From positions 7,506,529-7,570,528 of the forward strand of contig OZ038451.1 in assembly GCA_964036195.1 (NCBI GenBank): a stretch of DNA of 64,000 bases, in the 5' to 3' direction. Within the stretch, counting starts at the first letter, position 1; each line of letters begins with the position of its first letter. This DNA is from Sphaerolaimus hirsutus. Taxonomy: Eukaryota > Nematoda > Chromadorea > Monhysterida > Sphaerolaimidae. The notes under the pieces are model-generated. The model did no database searches, had not been told where the DNA came from, and saw only the letters and a program-made list of their open reading frames with translations. A program made the position numbers and the translations under genes. This document shows, piece after piece, positions 52,983-62,157 of this stretch.

Positions 52983-54477
52983 TATTCATATGCATGTGGA
53001 AATTCAGGTTTTCCAAAAAAATCATCTTGCTCAAAAAATGCATGACCATTGAATTGCAACATAAAACATAGCTCCATTTGTTTGGGGATACCATTATTGA
53101 TTGGATACCATTGAACCAATTGGTATTGATACCATTGAACTGTAGAAAATTTTTGCGGGTATTTTTGGGTATTGAGTTCAGGTTCAAGTGTTGAGTTTTT
53201 GTATCGAATTTGGGTCCGGGTAGTAGAGTCGTGTATGGGTATTGAGTTTCGTTTCCAAAAAATGTGCCGATATCGGGTTGCTCTTGTTCAATACCGTGTG
53301 GCATGACCACAACAACAACAACAAGTTTTATCGATCAGTTCAAATTCGGCACAGCAGGTGTTGGTTATGCTGGATGTCTTTCTTCTTAAAACTCTTAAAA
53401 ATATGCTAAGCTTAGTGTTCATGCTTGGCCAATGCATGTTATGCATAATTTGTGTGTGGCAAATCCGTGTGCGGCAATTATTTCGGTAGGTGTATTGGGT
53501 TACAACATGTATTTTAAAGTACCAACCTAGGGTAGAAGTGCCAACTTCCCAACCCTAGTCTATTTTGAAAAAGAGATTTAAATTTGATGGTTTAATTAGG
53601 TATAATTATAAAGTTTTGACTGCGGTGTTTTAATTACTTCTGGTATTTATGATTAGTTAATTTTAGGTTTTAGTTGTTAAGTTAAGTTGGATTACTGAGT
53701 CGAAATTGTTTAAAGAACTAACAAATTTATATAGCAAATCATGAACGAATCTACCAAAGAAAGGCAGTCAAATTGGATGTGAGAAGTGACATTTCGGACA
53801 TCATGAGCGGTGGCTCAAATGTCCAGGTTGTGAGTCCTTTGCAGCTTCACTTCCATCTACAGGCCTGGTCTTTTTGGTAATTACCTTTTTATCTCATCGA
53901 TGTATTTCTCATTCCAAAAGCAAAACTCCAAGTGACTGCCGTTTTCTGGTAGTCGGCGCAATTAAGTAAAAACCTATTCACATGCAGTATTGCCGAGTAT
54001 ACTGCTGGTGATTACAAAGGTTCTGTGGGCGTGCACGTCTTCAAAATGCCATAACACTCAATCATGTGGAGCGAAAAAGCGTCTCTAAATACTAAATATA
54101 ATGAGACTATCTCCTAGTTTGCGACAAAAGTCTACTGTTTGTGTAATGGTAATGACGTAGATTATAATTAAGAAATTCCTATCTTATATTTGCTACTTAT
54201 AGATAGTGTTTGTGAACTAGTGTTGGGAAAATTAAATAAAATGAAAATTTTAGGGTGTTTGCACTTGTTCAGTGCGCCTATACCCTTACATGCGGCCCCC
54301 TATGCTGTCACAGGTGGCCTCACCTGTCAACTTAAGCACTGTGAATTGTGAATGAGTCTAATAATTACACTACAAGAGAACAGGCGAGATTAACAAATTA
54401 CCAAATTACAAGAAAACTGACAAGCCAATATAGGATGAAGCAATAAGCGAGTATGATCTAAGAATAATGGGATAATG
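52983..54477. other. No gene seen; 3' flank of the retroelement ORF
   Basis: Looking downstream of the polyprotein stop (minus strand), I searched for a polypurine tract and an LTR. Only a short AGGGGG run (about 54294-54300) is present, and no sequence here recurs at 61.6-62.15 kb in direct orientation. A TAGTGTTGGGAAAATT segment near 54220 resembles the host repeat vocabulary and may mark the element edge. Confidence 0.4.
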
Positions 54478-57400
54478 CTAATTTGTGCTAATTTTTAAAG
54501 TTTGATGGGCCTGTAAGCATGCTACTGTATCTTGATTGCTAAATTCTTTGCGAGTGTCTATCAAGTACCAAATGTTGACTACATGTTGTCCAGTTGTATA
54601 AGTATGTTCTAAAATCTTAAAATGCACATTATCTTTTCCATTGATCACTCGAATTGCCATGCCTGGTGGCACTGAAACCTCAATTCCAGTGGTGATCACT
54701 TGTTTTCCTTGTGGCACCAGTACCATGGGGCGCCTCGGCTTGATTTGCAATGTGTTGTTGAAGTGGTTGGTGCACACTGCAAATGTTGTCGATGCCCGTA
54801 CTGCCAGCTGGTGCGGTCTGTTTGGTGTCACAACTGGATGTGTCGTTGGCACCAGTCCCATTGTCCTCTGTCGTGGCTGTTGTTCATTTGCTGTTTCCTG
54901 TGTTTCATGGATTTCTGTTTCATACTCCATGGACCCTCCACTTGGCAGTGGTGTGGCCTTCCATTTTGATGCAGTATGGCCCAGCAATTCACTGTACAAT
55001 GCACCAATTTCATCATTTTCTGGCCTTTTGTTGGCTCTGATCATTCCGATCACTTTCTTTTTGGGGTTCAATCGTAGATTGTAGCGCATTGCCCTTGGCT
55101 GTCCAGTTGGATATTTGGTCAGTACTGGCAATTCTTCATCTTCAGATGCAGATGACTCAAGTCCACCAGTCATCATGAATGGTTTTGATTGTGATGGCAC
55201 ACTTGGATCTGCCTGTTTTCTTGCATTTTCATTTGTTTTCGTGGCATCCTGACTGACATCATTTGGTGGTGCCATAGCGCCAGCCATTTGGTCAGGTTGC
55301 TGGGGTACTTTTTCTTCTTGCTGTACTGCTGGGTCCCCATGTCCAAATGTTGGAAAGACATCTTCCCGTGGATGCCACATTTTGACCAGCATCATTGGAA
55401 ACTTGATACTGGGTGAATCCGGTTCATTCCATTTCTGGAGATACACAGTTTTTGGTGGATCTCCTGTGAGTTTCGTGACCATGTACGGCCCAACCCACAC
55501 ATCTCTTGTTTTTCCAGTTTGGTCTTTGGGAATCGTAAATGACTTCTTGAGCACCAGGCAACCCAAATGGATTTTCTGCGTATCTGCGCACTTCTTGTCA
55601 TGGATTGCCTTGTTGGTGTCATTTTGTTCCTGGTTCTTGGCATTTGTATAAGCCCATATGCGGCGCATATTCACCAGCAATGTATGCATGTATGTGGGAT
55701 ATTGCATCATAGTCTCAAACTGTTTTGGCTTCAAATCTGCAGCCAGTGCTGTTCTTGGCAATTGTCCAAACACGCACATATATGGAGACACTCCAGTGGC
55801 TGAGTGCACTGCCATTCTGTTTGCCATTAGTGCAAAAGGCAACCAGGTGGGCCAGTCATGGTGATCTAGATCACGCATGCACGCTGCCAAGAGCCCTAGC
55901 AAACTGCGGTTGGCTCTTTCCACAATGCCATTGCTTTGTGGGTGAAATGGGGCTGTTGTGATTTTCCGAATTTGGAACAGCTTTGTGATTTCTGTGAATA
56001 CTTCACCTGTGAATGAGGCGTGGCAATCTGATGTCATATATGCTGGCGCGCCATACTTGCAAATCCAGTTTTCTACAAGCATCTGGGCTGCTGTCCTTGC
56101 ATCAGTCCTTTCAACTGCCCAGCCATCTGCCCAACGTGAGCACCTGTCAACCACCAGAAATACATAGCTGTGGCCAGAATAACTGGTTGGCAGTTCTAAA
56201 TGGTCAATGTGGATCCACTCAAAAGGCTGAAGTCTTGGCTGTGTCTCGGGCATAGGCAATCGTGTCTTTGGGACAGGGCAGTTGCGTGTTTGACAGTGTG
56301 TACATGTTTTGATGTAATTGTACACATCTCGTTGCATCTCAGGCCAGTACAGGTGCTGTGCCATTAGTGACAGTACCTTACGCGCATTCAAGTGCCCGCC
56401 GACCACTGTGTCGTGATGTTCTGCCATCATTTGCATACGCAATGTTTTTGGCACAAACACACGCGTACGTTTGGCTTTTTCAGCTGGGTGAGTTGGGTTG
56501 CGCACATAAGCCAGCAAATCTGGGTAGGCAAAATGTGGCCCAAAACACGGTTTTTCGGCTTGTTCCATCTGATGGATAATTCGTTGTGTCTCTTGGTCAT
56601 GTTTCTGGGCTGCTGACAGCCTGTCTCGCCAGTTGTTCAACTGAGCTGGTGTACATTCTCCACTGTCTTGTGGTGAGCGCAGCACTGCCATGACTCTGAT
56701 TGGTGCCACTTCTGGCTCTGTATTTGTAGTTTTTCTGGGTCCTTTGTATGGATCTGGAATTTCTTCCTTGGGCACGTATGGTGGCAGTTTCTTCCACCAT
56801 GGTCTTGGCCTTGGAATTTTGCTGTCATCCAACTCAATCTCCATCGGTGGATTGTCAATTTTGGTCAGCAATTCGCTATCTCGTCCCGTAGGAGCTCTAG
56901 ATAGAGCATCGGCCACCACATTGGTTTTCCCTGGTCTGTGTTTTACGTCCAGATCATATCCTGCCAGTGTCAGACAGATCCTCGTGATATACTGACTATG
57001 GCCTTTTGCGTGCATCAAATATGCTAGTGCCCTGCTGTCAGTGTACACTGTCACTTTCCTGCCCATGCAATAATGTTTGTACTTTTCCAAAATCCATGCC
57101 AATGCTTCTGCTTCTCTGATCATTGCATGAAAGTCATTGCGGTTGTCAGCAACTTGTGTTGATGCAAAGGCAATTGGTCTGATTTCTCCTGTTTCAGGTT
57201 GGCGCTGTTCAAGTACTGCACCATATCCATGTACTGGTGGACAGGCTGCATCAACTGATATAATCAGTTCCAGTTCTGGCCTGTAAAAAGCCAGCACAGG
57301 AGCTGTCACCATGGCTTTCTTGAGTGCTTCAAATGCATTCAATCTCTCTTCTGTCCATTCAAATTCAACACTGTCCTTTGTCAGTTCTACCAATGGCTTT

Positions 57401-60400
57401 GCGATTATTGAATAGTTCTTTATGAATCGCCTGTAAAATCCGCACATTCCGAGGAATGACTTGACACCAGTGCGATTTTGTGGCAGTGGGAAATTTTCAA
57501 TGGTCTTTGTTTTGCTTTCATCTTGCTCAAGTCCATCTCCTGACAATTTGAAGCCGAGAAATATGCATTCTCCAACTCCAAATATGCACTTTTTGGCTTT
57601 GAATTTCAAGCGGTACATTCTGGCACGTTCCAGCACTGCTGTCAGATCTTGCAGGTGCTTTTCAAATGTTGGGGATGCAGTTAACAAATCATCCATGTAA
57701 GCCAGAACACTCTTGTTGATGATGGGCTCAAAAATGGTAGTGATTGCTCTTGCATAAGATGCTGGAGCTGTACTGAGTCCAAATGGCATTCTGGTGAAAT
57801 GGTACAATTGACCATTGGCTACTGCAAATGCCGTCTTTTCTGCATCATCAGGGTGCATTGGCAGCTGCCAATATGCTCCCAAGCAGTCCAGGCTACTGAA
57901 GAACTTTGGGTTCAGTTCAGCAATGCGGTCAAATATTTCTGCCTGGTCTGGTGCTGGAAATGCATCTCCTTCTGTGATGAGATTCAATTCGCGGAAGTCT
58001 TGGCAAAGGCGGTGCGTATTGTCCTTTTTCTTGACCATGACAATCGCAGCACGCCATGGGCTATTTGATTTCACAATCACGCCTGATCTCAACATTGAAT
58101 TCAGTTGTTCCTCAACCACCTCCCTCAAATGTGGTGGTGTTCTTCGCGGAGGCAGCTGGATTGGTCCTTTCTCACCAGTTCTGATTTGGTGATAAATATT
58201 CCCTGTGATTGTGGTCAATTCTCCATAATCTAGTGCAAAACAGTCATGGAACTGCTCCAACAGATTCTTCAATTTCTCTTTTTGTTCATCAGTAAGCTTG
58301 TCGCCAAATTCCCACACTGTCTCCAGTTTCTGCAGTCGTTCTTCCAACTGGTCACCTGTCAGGTGTTGCAGGTCAATTTCATCTGGTTTCTTGCCTGTGT
58401 GTGGTTTCTGCACATGGCTTCTGAATTCTTGATTGACATTGTTGATTGTATCCACATGTGTGGATCTCACTATTTGTGGTGCCAATGGAATTGCTGTGCC
58501 TGCCAGCTCCATGTGACCAATACATGCACCTTTTGGTAGGCATCGATGTTGCAGTGACATGTTGTATATATCAATGCACAGCATGTCATGCCCTCCTGGC
58601 ACTCTGAGGTATGGCAGTGACAATCCGCGAATTTCTTCTGCTGGTTTTGGTATAAACACCAGATTTTGCTGTGGGTCACCTGATGTTAGCCCAGCAATCA
58701 TGACTGAAATTCTCTTTCTGGTGTTGCTTCTGATGAATTCCTGGTTTATCAGCTTAACTGGCCATCTGGCTGCTGGTGGTCCTTCTGTTGAAATTGAATC
58801 ACCTGCTGGTCCAAGTCCAATTTGCCGTGAGCCGACCCACACGCGGCAGGTGGCATAACAGATCGTCAGGCGCCTGAAGCGGCGCAGCAAATCACCTCCC
58901 AGCAATAGTTCGTCATTGAGGTTTTGCGCCACATAGAATTTATGTTGCAAAGATTGTCCTCCAATGATCAGACGCACATAAATTCTTCCTGAGATGACCA
59001 GTGAGTGACCAGTGATTGATACCAGTTTGTCATTTTCTGCTAATGGTATCACTGGTCCCAATCCCAATGCATTGACAATTCTCTCATCAATCAGACTACA
59101 CTGGGCGCCAGAATCTAGCAATGCTGCCAGAGTTGTGTTCGCAATGCTTGTAGCCACATACAATAAATTGTGTTTGTTGACCAGCTTCACTGATTTAGTT
59201 TGATTGATGTGTTTTTCATCATAAGATTGTCCATCGGCAGATTGTTCTGATGATTCTGCCCAGGTTCTATCCACGTCATAATGGATGGTCAATTTCCCAA
59301 CAGGCCTCAATATGTCATTTCCAATGATGGCTTGGTCACTCAATTCATTTGAAATGAACAGTGAATGAGTTCCATGATATCCCATTAACTGAATTTCAGC
59401 AGTTGTTATCCCTTCAATAGGAATTTCGTGGCCTGTGACTGATGTCAGATGTATCTGGGATTTTTCTGGCTCAGGCAGCAAGTCCAATGCGCTTGCTAGC
59501 CCTTTCCCAATTACACTGCATTGGGCTCCAGTGTCTAGTATGGCATTGATTTGGTGCTTGTTGACAAGCATTGTGGTGCTTGGCATGTTCTCACTCTCTT
59601 CAGCCTCTGTGGCTGCAATCATGTTGACTGTTTCTACAGGCCTCAATTCAATGGTTTCGCCATTGATTGTGATGGTTTTTCCTCTTGTCAAAGCGGCAAT
59701 AGGCCGTGGGCGGCGATTTGACCGTGTCACGGCTCCTGAGTTTTCTGTTATTGTTTCAACAGTCACAGTTGCTGTGGTTGGCACTGGTTGATGTTGCGGG
59801 TGTCTGTTTCGGAACCTTTGGACTGCTTGGTAGCACCTTGTTAGTGTGGTTACTTGTTGCCATAACCAGTAACTGAACCTCATTGCCATGTCAAGAGCAT
59901 TGTGTGTCAGTCTTGCTCTTATGGCCAATGGTAGGCAGCATTTCACAGCAATAAAGCACCAGATTGCCATTATTGGAATGACAATCAGACTGATTGCTAT
60001 CTTCAGCCACTTGTGTGAGTTGGCCTCTGTAGCGCCTGTTATCACCATGTTCTGGGCTACAATTCTGGTGTTCTCGTCTGCTGTGTTCCCAGGTTGTAAA
60101 CCAAGGTTTGTCAGCAACTCGTGATGTGTCTGCAGCAAATCGTTGGTATGCGCTTTTATGCCCCATTGTGGATGCTGTTTGTATGGATGCAAGCCAATTG
60201 CTTGGTTTGTTGCTGGCTCCTTTTCATTTTGATGTTGATGAACATATGCCAGGGGGAGCCTTGGCAGGCTTTGAACTTGGTGCAGTTCTCCTGTTTTCGC
60301 AGCATATTTCACCGTGGTGTGGTGAATGTGAAATATCTGATTGTCAACTTCTTGACATGGCACTTCAAAAGTCCATTTGATCACCATCAGGGTTGCTGGG

Positions 60401-61608
60401 TCTAGGAAGAATGGACCATCTTCCATTGCTGCAAACTGAATGGGAATGTGCCTAGTACATTTGTCATCAGTGACATTCATTGGCAAGATGTAATATGTAC
60501 CATTTGCCAGTGGCCTGCAATACCAGACATGTATCACATTGCCGGTTGTTTTGGCAGTGAGATGCTGGTGATCCAAGATCATTTGCAGCGTTTCTGTTGG
60601 GTCAGCTTTTAGTTGGCTAACAGTGACTGCATGAATTGCCTTCATCATTTTGCAGTGATTCACCATCAGAAACTCAAAGTAGAATCTCTGAGCTTGGTCA
60701 GCATGCGGCTGCCTCAAGGTGGCTTGGGCTGCAACTACATCTGACGAGGCTTTTTCTTCAGGCATTATGGTCAAGCCTGTTAGAGATGCAATTGATGTTT
60801 CATTGGTCACCACGGTTTCTACTGCGAAACCTTGGTCACTGATGTAAAGTTGCTGACCACAATCCATTACTTCTTGTGGATTTGTGAATGTCAATGCCAA
60901 TGTGCCCCCTTCTGCAATCCACTGTCTTTGTAAACTGATCCCTGGGGCTGTTTTCCATGCTTCATATTGGCATTCCACAGTGGTGTTGGCTTGCCACATC
61001 AAAAGTTGATGATCTGGCAATGCACATTGGTTTTCAATGTAGCGGCACTTAGAAACATCAGTTCCTAACGTGGACCACATTTGTTTTCTGTCTGATCTCT
61101 GGTAAACGGTTGTCTGTTGCAGCGCACATTGTGTCACAATGTGGCTGATTGTTTTGCAGCATCTGAATGCTCCATGAGTTGGTAGTTCTGGTGCTGGGTA
61201 CCATGTTCGGTACTGGCCTTTTCCCGATCTTTCCATGTCATTTGCTTTCATGCATTGCTGGTAATCGATCATTCTTTTGCATTCTATTGCTGACACTTCC
61301 ACAGGTATGTACGTCACATCTTTATATGAGGTATATAAAAATGTTGTGTACTTTGTGTGATTTTCTTTCCACTTTGTGCACACATATGCTTTTGTCACAT
61401 GCTGGTATGTGTTTTTGCGATAAAGTTTCAATGTCAGATGACGCGGTGCTGCAAACTCTGCCGTAGATGAGAAGTGGCAGTTGATGTCTGGTGGTATCGC
61501 ATAGCTGACTGTTGGTGATTGGTCCACAGGGCACACCATTGGGTCCATGGCACGGGCCCAATGAGTGCTGATCAGGAAGGCTAGTGTTGTCAGGAAACAT
61601 GATGCCAT
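54478..61608 (-). CDS. Retroelement polyprotein: glycoprotein-like ectodomain, two retropepsins, RT, RNase H, integrase, dUTPase-like tail
   Basis: One intact 2,376-aa ORF from a true ATG at 61608; an acceptor-like AATCAG lies just upstream, so it may be spliced. Residues 1-20 are a signal peptide. About 21-530 is a Cys-rich ectodomain with several N-x-T/S sites, and 535-555 a transmembrane helix. Two aspartic-protease-like domains follow: DTGA at 692 with IIGND at 761, and DSGA at 832 with LLGGD at 902. RT carries LDCLGAYWQL (D1241) and YMDD (1304-1307). RNase H has D1453, an EAE block near 1500, D1524 and D1567. Integrase has an HHCC zinc module (H1731/H1739, C1769/C1772), the triad D1802, D1861, E1897 (35 between) and GPY near 2040. 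Residues about 2285-2376 resemble a dUTPase lacking clear catalytic motifs. RT/IN features place it in Ty3/gypsy. No Gag or zinc knuckle is present. The ectodomain's viral family is not recognised. Confidence 0.9.
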   Translation of the reverse strand: MASCFLTTLAFLISTHWARAMDPMVCPVDQSPTVSYAIPPDINCHFSSTAEFAAPRHLTLKLYRKNTYQHVTKAYVCTKWKENHTKYTTFLYTSYKDVTYIPVEVSAIECKRMIDYQQCMKANDMERSGKGQYRTWYPAPELPTHGAFRCCKTISHIVTQCALQQTTVYQRSDRKQMWSTLGTDVSKCRYIENQCALPDHQLLMWQANTTVECQYEAWKTAPGISLQRQWIAEGGTLALTFTNPQEVMDCGQQLYISDQGFAVETVVTNETSIASLTGLTIMPEEKASSDVVAAQATLRQPHADQAQRFYFEFLMVNHCKMMKAIHAVTVSQLKADPTETLQMILDHQHLTAKTTGNVIHVWYCRPLANGTYYILPMNVTDDKCTRHIPIQFAAMEDGPFFLDPATLMVIKWTFEVPCQEVDNQIFHIHHTTVKYAAKTGELHQVQSLPRLPLAYVHQHQNEKEPATNQAIGLHPYKQHPQWGIKAHTNDLLQTHHELLTNLGLQPGNTADENTRIVAQNMVITGATEANSHKWLKIAISLIVIPIMAIWCFIAVKCCLPLAIRARLTHNALDMAMRFSYWLWQQVTTLTRCYQAVQRFRNRHPQHQPVPTTATVTVETITENSGAVTRSNRRPRPIAALTRGKTITINGETIELRPVETVNMIAATEAEESENMPSTTMLVNKHQINAILDTGAQCSVIGKGLASALDLLPEPEKSQIHLTSVTGHEIPIEGITTAEIQLMGYHGTHSLFISNELSDQAIIGNDILRPVGKLTIHYDVDRTWAESSEQSADGQSYDEKHINQTKSVKLVNKHNLLYVATSIANTTLAALLDSGAQCSLIDERIVNALGLGPVIPLAENDKLVSITGHSLVISGRIYVRLIIGGQSLQHKFYVAQNLNDELLLGGDLLRRFRRLTICYATCRVWVGSRQIGLGPAGDSISTEGPPAARWPVKLINQEFIRSNTRKRISVMIAGLTSGDPQQNLVFIPKPAEEIRGLSLPYLRVPGGHDMLCIDIYNMSLQHRCLPKGACIGHMELAGTAIPLAPQIVRSTHVDTINNVNQEFRSHVQKPHTGKKPDEIDLQHLTGDQLEERLQKLETVWEFGDKLTDEQKEKLKNLLEQFHDCFALDYGELTTITGNIYHQIRTGEKGPIQLPPRRTPPHLREVVEEQLNSMLRSGVIVKSNSPWRAAIVMVKKKDNTHRLCQDFRELNLITEGDAFPAPDQAEIFDRIAELNPKFFSSLDCLGAYWQLPMHPDDAEKTAFAVANGQLYHFTRMPFGLSTAPASYARAITTIFEPIINKSVLAYMDDLLTASPTFEKHLQDLTAVLERARMYRLKFKAKKCIFGVGECIFLGFKLSGDGLEQDESKTKTIENFPLPQNRTGVKSFLGMCGFYRRFIKNYSIIAKPLVELTKDSVEFEWTEERLNAFEALKKAMVTAPVLAFYRPELELIISVDAACPPVHGYGAVLEQRQPETGEIRPIAFASTQVADNRNDFHAMIREAEALAWILEKYKHYCMGRKVTVYTDSRALAYLMHAKGHSQYITRICLTLAGYDLDVKHRPGKTNVVADALSRAPTGRDSELLTKIDNPPMEIELDDSKIPRPRPWWKKLPPYVPKEEIPDPYKGPRKTTNTEPEVAPIRVMAVLRSPQDSGECTPAQLNNWRDRLSAAQKHDQETQRIIHQMEQAEKPCFGPHFAYPDLLAYVRNPTHPAEKAKRTRVFVPKTLRMQMMAEHHDTVVGGHLNARKVLSLMAQHLYWPEMQRDVYNYIKTCTHCQTRNCPVPKTRLPMPETQPRLQPFEWIHIDHLELPTSYSGHSYVFLVVDRCSRWADGWAVERTDARTAAQMLVENWICKYGAPAYMTSDCHASFTGEVFTEITKLFQIRKITTAPFHPQSNGIVERANRSLLGLLAACMRDLDHHDWPTWLPFALMANRMAVHSATGVSPYMCVFGQLPRTALAADLKPKQFETMMQYPTYMHTLLVNMRRIWAYTNAKNQEQNDTNKAIHDKKCADTQKIHLGCLVLKKSFTIPKDQTGKTRDVWVGPYMVTKLTGDPPKTVYLQKWNEPDSPSIKFPMMLVKMWHPREDVFPTFGHGDPAVQQEEKVPQQPDQMAGAMAPPNDVSQDATKTNENARKQADPSVPSQSKPFMMTGGLESSASEDEELPVLTKYPTGQPRAMRYNLRLNPKKKVIGMIRANKRPENDEIGALYSELLGHTASKWKATPLPSGGSMEYETEIHETQETANEQQPRQRTMGLVPTTHPVVTPNRPHQLAVRASTTFAVCTNHFNNTLQIKPRRPMVLVPQGKQVITTGIEVSVPPGMAIRVINGKDNVHFKILEHTYTTGQHVVNIWYLIDTRKEFSNQDTVACLQAHQTLKISTN

Positions 61609-62157
61609 TTCGAAGCCTGCGACGACTGATTTACGAAATGATGATAGAAAAAGTTCAATAATAAAGTTTAAGACTCATGGCGAGTCCTGGTAAAGTTACC
61701 ATTACACAATCATGATTAAGTGATACAGATTTATAATTTTATTACATTTATTATATTAAGTCTACATAATAAGTAAAAAGTTATTGTATACCCATTTAAG
61801 CTATAAGTTCCTAAATTAAGTTGGTAAAATATACCTAAAATAACATTACGTACTAGCTAAATGTGCAGCTAAATGTGCTAATCACAGTATATAAAGAATA
61901 TTTAAGTGGTTACTAATGAAGGAATTATAGTAAGAATAGATTTCAGTTGATTTTTGTTTGAATTGTAAAGATATTTAAAAATTTTATTTTGATTGTTTGA
62001 TCAAGTGAAGTCTATTCTAAAGAATCACATTGGATCATTACTTAGAAATTTAAATCTTTGGCCGGACAAAACTGAGGAGAAATTAGAGAGGATATAAAAG
62101 TATTAAATAATATTTATGAATAATATTTCTCCCAGTTTTGTGTATGCACTATTGTGC
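61609..62157. other. Intergenic region between helicase and polyprotein, with a hairpin
   Basis: 549 nt of AT-rich DNA with no ORF. At 62066-62085 and 62121-62142 an imperfect inverted repeat (ACAAAACTGAGGAGAAAT / ATTTCTCCCAGTTTTGT) forms a stem 17-25 nt after the helicase stop. It could stabilise or terminate that transcript. No LTR-like duplicate of the 54-kb side and no convincing tRNA primer site were found. Confidence 0.5.

Noticed and set aside
61680-61710. TGGTAACTTTACCAGG on minus as a tRNA primer-binding site
   Set aside because: It begins TGG but lacks the expected complement of a tRNA T-arm, and no LTR end precedes it.
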